16,667 nt of DNA from an uncultured Bacilli bacterium (lineage in GTDB: Bacteria; Bacillota_I; Bacilli_A; RF39; UBA660). Location of the stretch: contig CANQUW010000012.1 of assembly GCA_947627145.1 (NCBI GenBank), forward strand, positions 1 to 16,667. The letters run 5' to 3'. Made by a program: the position numbers and the translations under genes. The notes under the pieces were generated by a model, which was not told the DNA's origin, ran no database searches, and saw only the letters and a program-made list of their open reading frames with translations. Position 1 is the first letter of the stretch. Each line of letters opens with the position of its first letter. Below, piece by piece: positions 5,855-13,115 of the stretch.

Positions 5855-5876
5855 TAAAAAAAATGCTATTTTTTAA
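5855..5876 (-). terminator. Weak A/T hairpin at the stop codon of the phosphodiester glycosidase gene
   Basis: The minus strand reads AAAAAAT-AGC-ATTTTTTTT, a 6-7 bp A/T stem with the TAG stop (5866-5868) in the turn and a run of T. The absence of G-C pairs makes termination uncertain. Confidence 0.3.
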
Positions 5877-6852
5877 CTACAAAATAGAAAGGCATTTTAC
5901 GAAGGCCATCCTTTCCTCCTCCAACAGGAGTATTAATTATCTTATTTTTCACATAAAGTTCAGTTGAACTGCCACCATCTAAATTAGCAGCATTAATAGC
6001 TTTATATCTTTTAAAAATACTAATTAAATCAGGAATAGTAGCACCTATACTAGAAGGAATTCTACCATCAATTACTAAAAATAAAACTATTCCATCTGCT
6101 CTTTGTCCAATAGCAGTCCTAGGTGCAACACCAAAACCACCATTACCAACCACTTTAACACTATGCCCATTTATTATTAGAAAAGGACCAAACTCTATCG
6201 CATCTCTATAACCCTGTTTTAAAGCTTCTTTATCACTAAATTTTCCAAGTACAAGTTTATTATCATTAGTAAATCCAATAAAACCTCCATAATGAAAAGC
6301 ATCATTATTTAAAGAAACAATTTTTCCATCTTTTATAACTGTACCATGAGGAAGTGCTCCATTACTATTCCAATCCGGATCATAAAAACCTCCAGCATTA
6401 ATTGATACAATAGATTTCTCTCTTCTAGAAACAGTAGTGATTTTTTCCCCAGTTCTACCTAGATATTTACTAAGAGCAATAGACACTTTAGAAGGATCGT
6501 ATATAGCAACCAAGTATCCACTATATCCTTTACCATATATTTTTATTATTTTATATAAATCATTACTTTTTCTATCTAATATTTCCTTATCATATTTTGA
6601 CGAAAAAGTTATATTTTTACCTACCTCTATCAAACTTCTATCAGTAACTTCACTATCTTCTTCTACTCTATTTTTACTTAAGACTTTATAAATAACTTCA
6701 TCATTATAAAATAACTTAGCTAAATATCTATGTTCCATAGTAGTCATACTCGTTGTAATAAAATACTCTTTAAAAGGAAATGGTCCATAAAATAAAAGTA
6801 AAAAACTAAATAAAATAACTATTATAAAACTTATAAATATCTTTTTTCTCAT
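5866..6852 (-). CDS. Phosphodiester glycosidase family protein (NAGPA-like), membrane-anchored
   Basis: A 328-residue protein with an N-terminal membrane anchor (residues 4-23) and an outer phosphodiester glycosidase domain from about residue 140 to the end. Family landmarks are INAGGFYD (151-158), GPFLIINGH (222-230), APRTAIGQ (243-250), a strand ending in IDGR (264) and the highly conserved NLDGGSSTEL (290-299). This family includes the mammalian enzyme that uncovers mannose-6-phosphate and bacterial relatives thought to act on surface polysaccharide or teichoic-acid linkages. A role in extracytoplasmic glycan-phosphodiester processing is therefore likely; the exact substrate is not known. 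The start has AGGAG 6 bases upstream. A strong terminator-like hairpin lies only about 13 bases before its ATG, so it depends on readthrough from the mltG operon or on an internal promoter that I cannot identify. Confidence 0.88.
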   Translation of the reverse strand: MRKKIFISFIIVILFSFLLLFYGPFPFKEYFITTSMTTMEHRYLAKLFYNDEVIYKVLSKNRVEEDSEVTDRSLIEVGKNITFSSKYDKEILDRKSNDLYKIIKIYGKGYSGYLVAIYDPSKVSIALSKYLGRTGEKITTVSRREKSIVSINAGGFYDPDWNSNGALPHGTVIKDGKIVSLNNDAFHYGGFIGFTNDNKLVLGKFSDKEALKQGYRDAIEFGPFLIINGHSVKVVGNGGFGVAPRTAIGQRADGIVLFLVIDGRIPSSIGATIPDLISIFKRYKAINAANLDGGSSTELYVKNKIINTPVGGGKDGLRKMPFYFVVKK

Positions 6853-6856
6853 AACA

Positions 6857-6890
6857 ACTCCTAAAGAAAAAATTGGAATAATCCAATTTT
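6857..6890 (-). terminator. Rho-independent terminator or attenuator between the mltG operon and the phosphodiester glycosidase gene
   Basis: On the minus strand AAAATTGGA (6882-6890) and TCCAATTTT (6869-6877) form a perfect 9-bp stem with a 4-base loop, followed by TTTCTTT. It begins right after the TAA of the two-helix protein gene. The T-rich tail runs into the AGGAG ribosome site of the next gene. Confidence 0.75.
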
Positions 6891-6892
6891 AA

Positions 6893-7276
6893 TTATTTTC
6901 CTCCAGGTACCCATTGTATAATACCTTGTCCATTACTAGCAGCATTCCAACAAGCAGCAAATGAAAAACCACTTGCAGAATTAGACGAATCAATAACATT
7001 AACAGTTAAACTAACAGTAAGGTTAACTATATAAGGAATTAAAAATACAATTACAGCAGCAGCAACTTTATGAACTATAACTCTAGACACCACTCTGTTA
7101 GGACGACCAGGAGGACCTTTTACATCAGGATCATCTGGAAACAGTACAAGTGTTCCAAAAGAATAAGCAGCAGACACAATCAAAATTATAGGTACTATAA
7201 CTTGAAATACTGCCATTATATTTTTAAATATCATAATAAACGCAGCCATTGCTGGATCACTACAAGCACTATTCAT
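6893..7276 (-). CDS. Two-helix membrane protein, VirB2/TrbC-pilin-like topology
   Basis: A 127-residue protein with two membrane helices at about 21-45 and 68-92. They are joined by a short loop rich in Pro, Gly and charged residues (PDDPDVKGPPGRPNR, 47-61), which should be cytoplasmic by its arginines and lysines. The short N-terminus holds C5 and the 35-residue tail holds C109, so both could lie outside and form a disulfide. The helix-loop-helix layout and small size recall VirB2/TrbC-type pilin subunits, but I see no other secretion genes in the window, so the resemblance is topological. It is the last gene of the ireB-mltG-trmR operon, 11 bases after trmR, with AGAGGTGAT as ribosome site. 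Function unknown. Confidence 0.7.
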   Translation of the reverse strand: MNSACSDPAMAAFIMIFKNIMAVFQVIVPIILIVSAAYSFGTLVLFPDDPDVKGPPGRPNRVVSRVIVHKVAAAVIVFLIPYIVNLTVSLTVNVIDSSNSASGFSFAACWNAASNGQGIIQWVPGGK

Positions 7277-7287
7277 AATATCACCTC

Positions 7288-7884
7288 TTATTTTTTCTCA
7301 CTTACACTAATTCCGTCTCCAATATCATAAATTTTAGTATTAAATTCTTTATTCTCCGCTAAAAAAGTATGATAATCTCGAATCTTTCTAACTAAACTAC
7401 GTAAGTTCTTACTTTTTATTTCTTTTTCATCTTTCTTTAAATAACCATGAAAATACATATTATCAGTAACTATAAAACCATGATCATTTAAATTAGATTC
7501 AAATTTCTTAAAAAAATTAATATTCTGTCCTTTAGCAGCATCTATAAATATCATATCATATTTATCTGAAATATTAATATCAAGTGCATCTCTAAATAAT
7601 AATTTTACTCTATCTTCTAACTTGAACTTCTTTACATTTTTTAATGCTTCTAAATAACGTTTTTCATCTCTTTCAATAGAAGTAACTTTAAGTTTAGGAT
7701 AACTAAGTGCCATCATAATAGCAGAATATCCAATAGCTGTACCAATCTCTAATACTTCTTTAATTTGATGACTAATAATAAATGTTGTTAAATAGTCAAT
7801 ACCCTCTTCTTGCATAATCGGAACATTTTCACGTTTTGCATATTCCTTCATTTCTCTCAAATATGTATGATAAACTCCTACCAT
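7288..7884 (-). CDS. trmR: tRNA 5-hydroxyuridine O-methyltransferase (TrmR/YrrM family)
   Basis: A class I SAM-dependent O-methyltransferase of 198 residues. Motif I is EVLEIGTAIGYSA (43-55), the acidic ribose-binding end is IERD (70-73), the metal/catalytic Asp region is IDAAKGQ (114-120) and TDN (140-142) follows. Close relatives next to mltG, such as YrrM/TrmR of Bacillus subtilis, methylate 5-hydroxyuridine at the wobble base of tRNA to 5-methoxyuridine. The gene order mltG-trmR seen here supports that role over the related caffeoyl-CoA-type enzymes. Its ATG at 7884 overlaps the end of mltG by 7 bases and has AAGGTGA upstream, so the two are translationally linked. Confidence 0.85.
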   Translation of the reverse strand: MVGVYHTYLREMKEYAKRENVPIMQEEGIDYLTTFIISHQIKEVLEIGTAIGYSAIMMALSYPKLKVTSIERDEKRYLEALKNVKKFKLEDRVKLLFRDALDINISDKYDMIFIDAAKGQNINFFKKFESNLNDHGFIVTDNMYFHGYLKKDEKEIKSKNLRSLVRKIRDYHTFLAENKEFNTKIYDIGDGISVSEKK

Positions 7885-8939
7885 ATCCAGTCACCTTTCT
7901 TTTTTATTTCCGCTACTTGTTTCTCATGTTCTCCACTTGTCTTACTGTAATAAATCTTTCTATTTTTATCAGTAACATAAAATAAATAATCACTTGACTC
8001 TGGTTCAATAGACGCTCTTACAGCTTCCATTGAAGGATTACAAATAGGTCCTACTGGAAGTCCTGCCATATTAACATTTCTTGTATTATATGCATTAGAC
8101 TCACTAAACTGTTCAGCAGTAAGTTCTTTATCCATAGGAACTTGAAGTCCATAATATGTAGTAGCATCTACTCCAAGACTCATATTAGCATTTATTCTAT
8201 TAATAAAAATTCCAACTAATATTTTCATATCTTCTTCATTATTTATCTCAAGTTGTGCCATAGATGCTAAAGTAAAATACTCATGTACTGTAAAATCAGT
8301 TTGTTCATTTATTCTCTTTTTATAAGGACTAAGCTCTGACTCAGTTTGATCAAGCATCTTTTCAATTATCTCACGACAAGTAACCTTTTTATTTTTAAAT
8401 TCATAAGTATTAGGTGCAAGATAACCTTCAAGTGGATAATATATAGAATCATTTAACACCTCATCAGTTAAAAACCAATATTTTTTAATTAACTCATTTA
8501 TATAAGCCTTATCTTTTACAGTATTTAAAAATTCCTCACTACTATTATTAGTCTTTTTACCAATAGTCTCTGCATAATCTGTAATTCTCTCTCCCTCTTT
8601 AAAAGTAAGATTAATAGCATCAGGATTATATAAACTACCCTTCTCCAGTTCTTTTATAATATCTGTTGTACTCATATTTTTTTCAAGTAAATATGATGAA
8701 GCTTTTAAATTAGACTTATTTAATTTAACCATAATCTTAAAAAAGAAATCACTCTTAATTAAATGTTGCTCTTTTAATTTTCTCGCAATCGTATTAGTAG
8801 ACATTCCTTTAGGAATAGTAAATTCTATTTTAGCTTTAGAGTGAGAATCTACTGGACTATTAGAATACTCATAATAAAAAAAGATACCAATAAGAGAAAG
8901 TCCACATAATACGAGTACTGTTATTATAAAATTTCTCAT
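7878..8939 (-). CDS. mltG: Endolytic transglycosylase MltG (YceG-like)
   Basis: A peptidoglycan lytic transglycosylase that cuts nascent glycan strands near the membrane and limits strand length. The protein is 353 residues: one N-terminal membrane helix (about 3-23), a LysM-like subdomain (about 37-105) and the YceG catalytic domain. Landmarks include YPLEGYLAPNTYEF (168-181), LASMAQLE (224-231), where the final Glu (E231) matches the catalytic position, FINRI, AYNT and GLPVGPICNPS. The often conserved VEKE is AQLE here. The start at 8939 is chosen because GGAGGAAGTA precedes it; the in-frame TTG at 8951 has no ribosome site. It lies 17 bases after the DUF1292 gene and overlaps trmR, within the ireB operon. 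Confidence 0.92.
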   Translation of the reverse strand: MRNFIITVLVLCGLSLIGIFFYYEYSNSPVDSHSKAKIEFTIPKGMSTNTIARKLKEQHLIKSDFFFKIMVKLNKSNLKASSYLLEKNMSTTDIIKELEKGSLYNPDAINLTFKEGERITDYAETIGKKTNNSSEEFLNTVKDKAYINELIKKYWFLTDEVLNDSIYYPLEGYLAPNTYEFKNKKVTCREIIEKMLDQTESELSPYKKRINEQTDFTVHEYFTLASMAQLEINNEEDMKILVGIFINRINANMSLGVDATTYYGLQVPMDKELTAEQFSESNAYNTRNVNMAGLPVGPICNPSMEAVRASIEPESSDYLFYVTDKNRKIYYSKTSGEHEKQVAEIKKKGDWIW

Positions 8940-8956
8940 TACTTCCTCCAATAGTA

Positions 8957-9238
8957 TTAATCATTTTCTGATTTTTTCTTAATCTCTTCTTGTAAAGTAT
9001 TAAGTATAGTCTCAATAACTTTCCATTCTTTCTCAGTTTCTATTGCTTCTAATTTAGTTTTTTCATCATCTGGATTATAAACAGAAGCATATACTTGAAC
9101 ATTTCCTTTATCATCACGACTATTATCAGTATAAACTATATAATTTTTCTTTGTTTCTTCACTTTCAAATGTAAATAATACATCATAAATAACTTCATTT
9201 CCTTTATCATCAATTAAACTAAATTTATTTTTTTCCAT
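8957..9238 (-). CDS. DUF1292 family protein (YrzB-like)
   Basis: A 93-residue soluble, acidic protein of the DUF1292 family. The typical opening is seen as SLIDDKGNEVIYDVLFTFES (residues 7-26), followed by the short strands NYIVYTD, VQVYASVYNP and a final helix WKVIETILNTLQEEI. The biochemical role of the family is unknown. In Firmicutes it lies almost always beside ruvX and ireB, as it does here: its ATG comes one base after the ruvX stop, with AGAGGTAAG as ribosome site inside the end of ruvX. The position fits co-regulation and not a proven functional link. Confidence 0.9.
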   Translation of the reverse strand: MEKNKFSLIDDKGNEVIYDVLFTFESEETKKNYIVYTDNSRDDKGNVQVYASVYNPDDEKTKLEAIETEKEWKVIETILNTLQEEIKKKSEND

Positions 9239-9239
9239 T

Positions 9240-9656
9240 TCACTTACCTCTTCTTTCTAAAAAACTTTCAAGTATAATAGTAGCAGCTAATCCATCAATT
9301 ACTTTTTTTCTTTTACGACGACTAGTATTACCTTGTATTAATACTTTTTCAGCCTCTACTGTTGTAAGACGTTCATCTTGAAGATGTACTTTGATACCTA
9401 ATTCTTTTTCAAGTTCATCCTTAAAAGACAAACTAATCTCTCCTCTAGGGCCTATAGTATTATTCATATTCTTAGGAAAACCTAAAACTATTTCATCTAC
9501 ATCTTCTTTTTTTACTATATCTCCTACTTCTTTAACTAATTTTTTATAATCTTCATCATGTCTAATTACTTTATAACTAGTTGCGATAATACCACTTTTA
9601 TCACTTATAGAAATACCAAGTGTACGACTACCCAAATCAAGTCCTAAATATTTCAT
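9240..9656 (-). CDS. ruvX: Putative Holliday junction resolvase / pre-16S rRNA nuclease (RuvX/YqgF)
   Basis: A 138-residue RNase H-fold nuclease, the normal family length. The acidic active-site elements are all present: LGLDLGSRTLGIS with D7, GFPKNMN (59-65), QDERLTTVEAE with D94/E95 and VIDGLAA with D121. Members are annotated as Holliday junction resolvases, and E. coli YqgF processes the 5' end of pre-16S rRNA; which activity dominates here cannot be told. Its start codon overlaps the ireB stop in an ATGA, a sign of translational coupling. Confidence 0.93.
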   Translation of the reverse strand: MKYLGLDLGSRTLGISISDKSGIIATSYKVIRHDEDYKKLVKEVGDIVKKEDVDEIVLGFPKNMNNTIGPRGEISLSFKDELEKELGIKVHLQDERLTTVEAEKVLIQGNTSRRKRKKVIDGLAATIILESFLERRGK

Positions 9657-9907
9657 TTAGTTTGCCTACGAAAATTATCAAGTAAAACTTCAACAATTTC
9701 CGTTCTATCCAATTCTAAAATTTTATTTCTAGAGTCGCGATAAGAAGAAATATATCCAGGATCACCACTAATCAAATATCCAACAATTTGGTTAGTAGCA
9801 TTATATCCTCTTTCTTCCAAAGCATCATACACTTCATTTATTATCTTTCTAATTTCTTGATTATGATCAGATTCAATTACAAATAAATTAGTTTTATCAT
9901 AAGACAT
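9653..9907 (-). CDS. ireB: IreB family regulatory phosphoprotein (UPF0297/DUF965)
   Basis: An 84-residue protein of the IreB family. In Enterococcus it is a small dimeric regulator phosphorylated on N-terminal threonines by the PASTA kinase IreK and affects cell-wall stress and cephalosporin tolerance. The family core is seen in IRKIINEVYDALEERGYN (residues 19-36), NQIVGYLISGDPGYISS and RDSRNKI, with a basic tail. Only Thr5 (in DKTNLF) is available near the N-terminus as a candidate phosphosite, where E. faecalis IreB has two. The ATG at 9907 is preferred over the one at 9913 because GGGAGG ends directly before the latter and sits 6 bases before the former. First gene of the six-gene operon. 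Confidence 0.92.
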   Translation of the reverse strand: MSYDKTNLFVIESDHNQEIRKIINEVYDALEERGYNATNQIVGYLISGDPGYISSYRDSRNKILELDRTEIVEVLLDNFRRQTK

Positions 9908-9932
9908 AAACATCCTCCCTATACTTAACTAT

Positions 9933-9961
9933 ATTCTAACATTTTATTTTGATAGTTGCAA
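9933..9961 (-). promoter_or_regulatory. Promoter of the ireB-ruvX-DUF1292-mltG-trmR operon
   Basis: Minus strand: -35 TTGCAA (9956-9961), 17-base spacer, -10 TAGAAT (9933-9938) preceded by TGT (extended -10). The -35 starts a few bases after the rhomboid stop codon. The expected start is near 9926, leaving a leader of about 19 bases before the ireB ATG. Confidence 0.65.
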
Positions 9962-9964
9962 ACT

Positions 9965-11116
9965 TTATCCAACACAAATTGCCATATATGCTAAAAATAA
10001 AACATAAATAATAGAAATAATTAAGCCATTAGCTTTTTCAAAAGTACTACTCTTATACTTTATACCTAAACCAATTGTAATTAAAAATCCTCCAATAAGT
10101 CCTCCAATATGAGCAAAATTATCAATACCGCTCATCATAAATCCAAGCACAAGATTAATTACAATTAAAGGAATTATCTGACTTTTAATAACATTACCTA
10201 AATAAACTCTATAGTGATATCCAAAATAAACAATCGCACCCATAAGTCCAAAAATCGCACCAGAGGCACCAATTGATACTCCATTTCTCATAAATACAAT
10301 TGACATCAAACTTCCACTAAGTGCACTAAAAAGATAAATAAGTAAATACTTCGTCTTACCAACAAAACTCTCAAGTTGACTACCAATTACAAACAAAGCA
10401 TAACAATTAAACAACAAATGAAATATATTACCATGTAAAAATGCACAAGTTAAAAGTCTATAATACTCACCTGCTCTTACATATGGTGAATATAATGCGA
10501 AATAATTTATCTCTTGATCATAAACATTAAATAACATTGGTAAAATATATAAAATAATATTAATAGCTATTAAAGATATAGTAATAACAGGATACTTAGG
10601 AGCAAAAACTTCCTCAACTTGTTCAGCATCACTTTTATTATGTTTATTAATATCATTAGTAATTTTAACAAATAAATCCATTCCCTCTTCAGTATATTTC
10701 ATCTTACCAACTAAATCAGGAAATTTATTTTTAACTATAGAATTATGATTTAAATCATCCTCATCACTAACACTAATACAATCTATATTTTTAACATCCT
10801 CATCCATACTTACATTGTCTCCAAGATCTAAAAATATACTTAATGTATTTATATTAAAAGACAAAGTCTTAACTTTTATTTTACTCATAATTCTACGTGT
10901 TTTAAATATATCAAAATTAAATTGTTCATCATTATGAATATAATTAGAAACAATACGAACTATCTTATAATCTTCATCCATATTTTCAAGCCAAATCTCA
11001 TTTTCAGCCCCTTGTAAAATAATAGGATTATAATTTTTCTCTGTAATGAAGTAATGTAAAAGTTTCATAATCATAATATTTTTATCATCTAAAAGTCCTT
11101 CTATATTTGCATCCAC
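9965..11116 (-). CDS. Rhomboid intramembrane serine protease with N-terminal soluble domain (GluP-like)
   Basis: A 383-residue membrane protease. Residues 1 to about 170 form a soluble, probably cytoplasmic domain ending in an acidic/charged linker. The rhomboid core follows with about six or seven helices. Core motifs are LLTCAFLHGNIFHLLFN, with the oxyanion-side His and Asn (H233, N237), GASGAIFGL with the catalytic serine S285, and NFAHIGGLIGG with the catalytic histidine H336. The arrangement resembles Bacillus GluP/YqgP but lacks its C-terminal TPR part. The start is taken as GTG at 11116 because AGGAGG lies 8 bases upstream; the ATG at 11161 has no ribosome site and would add a hydrophobic tail. 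No terminator is seen after it, so readthrough into ireB is possible. Confidence 0.9.
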   Translation of the reverse strand: MDANIEGLLDDKNIMIMKLLHYFITEKNYNPIILQGAENEIWLENMDEDYKIVRIVSNYIHNDEQFNFDIFKTRRIMSKIKVKTLSFNINTLSIFLDLGDNVSMDEDVKNIDCISVSDEDDLNHNSIVKNKFPDLVGKMKYTEEGMDLFVKITNDINKHNKSDAEQVEEVFAPKYPVITISLIAINIILYILPMLFNVYDQEINYFALYSPYVRAGEYYRLLTCAFLHGNIFHLLFNCYALFVIGSQLESFVGKTKYLLIYLFSALSGSLMSIVFMRNGVSIGASGAIFGLMGAIVYFGYHYRVYLGNVIKSQIIPLIVINLVLGFMMSGIDNFAHIGGLIGGFLITIGLGIKYKSSTFEKANGLIISIIYVLFLAYMAICVG

Positions 11117-11144
11117 TACAATTTCCTCCTTTTTTACTAATATT

Positions 11145-11150
11145 ATTATA
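11145..11150 (-). promoter_or_regulatory. Candidate -10 box for the rhomboid gene
   Basis: TATAAT on the minus strand lies about 15 bases before the AGGAGG of the rhomboid gene, in the 69-base AT-rich region between divergent genes. The -35 position has only TTTTCT (11168-11173), so the call is tentative. I could not find a convincing promoter for the plus-strand TspO gene in the same region. Confidence 0.35.
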
Positions 11151-11185
11151 TAACAAAACATAAAATAAGAAAAGAGGTGATATCT

Positions 11186-11650
11186 TTGAAAAAATTATTT
11201 ATTTTAATTTTATGTATAATACCATGGTTTTTATCTTCATTGGTACCAATTGATAAAAATTTCTATAATAGTCTAAATTTACCATTCTTTACACCACCAC
11301 CAATATTTTTTAGCATAGCTTGGACTATAACTTATATATTAATTGGTATAAGTATTTATCAAATATTAAAAATTCACAATTTCAAATTAAAAGATGTACC
11401 TATTTCTTATAAAAAAACTTTACTAATAAATTATCTATTAAATGAGTCATTTCAACCAGTATTTTTCTTACTTAGAAGTCCCTTTCTAGGATTTGTATCA
11501 ACTCTTGCAACTTTTATATCTACCCTTTACTTATATGAAGAAACTGGAAGTATAAATGAAAAAAGTACAAAATATTTAAATATGTATGTACTCTTAAGTC
11601 TTTTTGCAACAGTCCTTTCAGTTACAATATATATTTTAAATGTTAGATAA
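11186..11650 (+). CDS. tspO: TspO/MBR family membrane protein
   Basis: A 154-residue five-helix membrane protein of the tryptophan-rich sensory protein / translocator (TspO/MBR) family, which binds porphyrins and related ligands. The family region LPFFTPPPIFFSIAWTITYI is clear, as is INYLLNESFQPVFF in place of the usual NxxWxxxFF; the tryptophan content is lower than in typical members (only two Trp are seen). The start is taken as TTG at 11186 because AGAGGTG precedes it by about 6 bases; the in-frame GTG at 11177 lies inside that ribosome site. It is divergent from the rhomboid gene and its last 15 bases overlap the end of the opposite-strand membrane protein gene. Confidence 0.85.
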   Translation: MKKLFILILCIIPWFLSSLVPIDKNFYNSLNLPFFTPPPIFFSIAWTITYILIGISIYQILKIHNFKLKDVPISYKKTLLINYLLNESFQPVFFLLRSPFLGFVSTLATFISTLYLYEETGSINEKSTKYLNMYVLLSLFATVLSVTIYILNVR

Positions 11651-12241
11651 TATAATGCCAACAATCGTTCCAATTAAAACAACTATTATAAAAGATAAAA
11701 TCATACTTATAACTATCACATACAAAGAATTTTTCTTACCAACACTCTTATTATCAAATATATTTCCAATAGTTATTAAAAAACTATATATGATACAACT
11801 TATAAAACTAAACGGATAAAAAACAGGAATATAAGGTCTTACACCATATAAAGCAGTTAACACCCCAGCTGAAACAGTCTGCATATAAGACAAACATTCT
11901 TTAAAAAAACATAAAACTATAAACTCCAAAATAAACAAAAATACTATATACATAATTGGATATATATATCTTCTATATCTTTTTACGTGTTTAATTGTAA
12001 AAATTAAAAACAAGCAAAAACAAACCAATATTATTGGAATAAAACATTTTCCACTCATAGAATGTTTCAAAATATTATTATAAGTATCATTATCACCCCA
12101 ACCGTAAGTTCCAACTACATTAGTAAAATAATAAAATAAACTATGACTAAATAATAATATAGAAAGAATATTCAACACAACAATGAACCCTAAAAATATT
12201 ATAAAAAATTTCTTAACACCATTATCTACTTCTTTATTCAC
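11636..12241 (-). CDS. Polytopic membrane protein, last gene of the dnaE operon
   Basis: An unrecognised 201-residue protein with about five membrane segments (roughly 11-33, 66-84, 93-113, 136-160 and 172-198) and short polar loops. The loop KHVKRYRRY (84-92) is strongly basic and probably cytoplasmic. No catalytic motif is seen. It starts with GTG at 12241, inside the end of rluD (8-base overlap), with GGAGG 7 bases upstream, so translation is coupled to rluD. The 3' end overlaps tspO on the other strand by 15 bases. I find no clear terminator behind it. Confidence 0.7.
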   Translation of the reverse strand: MNKEVDNGVKKFFIIFLGFIVVLNILSILLFSHSLFYYFTNVVGTYGWGDNDTYNNILKHSMSGKCFIPIILVCFCLFLIFTIKHVKRYRRYIYPIMYIVFLFILEFIVLCFFKECLSYMQTVSAGVLTALYGVRPYIPVFYPFSFISCIIYSFLITIGNIFDNKSVGKKNSLYVIVISMILSFIIVVLIGTIVGIILSNI

Positions 12242-13115
12242 TTTTTTCCTCCATTTTTATTCTTTCCAAAAACTCACGTGGTGGCTCTACTTCAAAGTAT
12301 AAATGTTCATGAGTAATAGGATGTATAAATTCAATCGATTTAGAATGAAGCATTTGACCAAAGTCACTTGCTTTTTTCTTAGAATAAACTGGGTCATTTA
12401 TAACAGGATGTCCAATATATTTCATATGAACACGAATTTGATGAGTACGTCCAGTCTCTAAAATACACTCTACAAGTGTTGCATTCTTAAATCTTTTTAA
12501 AACTTTAAAATTAGTAACAGAATTCTTACCATTTTCCACAACTGCTTGCTTTTGGCGATTCATAGGATCTCTTCCAATAGGAGCATCAATCTTTCCAGTA
12601 GAATGCATTATAACACCTTCAACCAATGCAAGATAATGCCTTTTAATTTTTTTATCTTTAATCATTTGTGCAAGAGCCTCATGAGTCTTTTCATCTTTAG
12701 CAACTACCATTAAACCACTAGTATCTTTATCAAGTCTATGAACAATACCAGCACGAATATCTTTAGATGAGGATTTTTTTAAATGATATAAAACTGCATT
12801 AACAAGAGTACCACTATAATGCCCCACTGCAGGATGTACAACCATTCCACTTTTTTTATTAATAATCATTAAATAATCATCTTCATAAACTATATCCAAT
12901 GAAATATTTTCGGGTTTTACATCAAGCACCTCTTCTTCTATTTCCTTAATTTCAATATTATCTCCTACTTTTACTTTATAACTACTATTAACACTTTTCC
13001 CATTAACTAAAATATTTTCTTTCTCAATAAGTTTTTGAATCTTACTACGAGACATATCAGTATTATTTGATAAATACTTATCAATTCTTTCCCCATTACT
13101 TTCTTCTACTACCAT
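12234..13115 (-). CDS. rluD: RluA/RluD family 23S rRNA pseudouridine synthase
   Basis: A 293-residue pseudouridine synthase that isomerises uridine to pseudouridine in large-subunit rRNA. An S4 RNA-binding domain covers about residues 9-58 (RIDKYLSNN...IQKLIEKENILVNGK). The catalytic domain follows with GIVHRLDKDTSGLMVV (123-138), where D129 is the expected nucleophile, then ETGRTHQIRVHM and a terminal HSKSIEFIHP. S4 plus this catalytic type is typical for RluD/YlyB-like enzymes; the exact modified position (1911/1915/1917 class) is inferred. The ATG at 13115 has AAGGAG upstream and overlaps lspA by 20 bases. lspA-rluD adjacency is common in Firmicutes. Confidence 0.93.
   Translation of the reverse strand: MVVEESNGERIDKYLSNNTDMSRSKIQKLIEKENILVNGKSVNSSYKVKVGDNIEIKEIEEEVLDVKPENISLDIVYEDDYLMIINKKSGMVVHPAVGHYSGTLVNAVLYHLKKSSSKDIRAGIVHRLDKDTSGLMVVAKDEKTHEALAQMIKDKKIKRHYLALVEGVIMHSTGKIDAPIGRDPMNRQKQAVVENGKNSVTNFKVLKRFKNATLVECILETGRTHQIRVHMKYIGHPVINDPVYSKKKASDFGQMLHSKSIEFIHPITHEHLYFEVEPPREFLERIKMEEKSE

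Noticed and set aside
6437..6691. Plus-strand open frame of 84 codons
   Set aside because: It is the antisense shadow of the phosphodiester glycosidase gene, without a start signal.
7070..7330. Plus-strand open frame of 86 codons
   Set aside because: It is antisense to the two-helix protein and trmR, without a ribosome site or recognisable domain.
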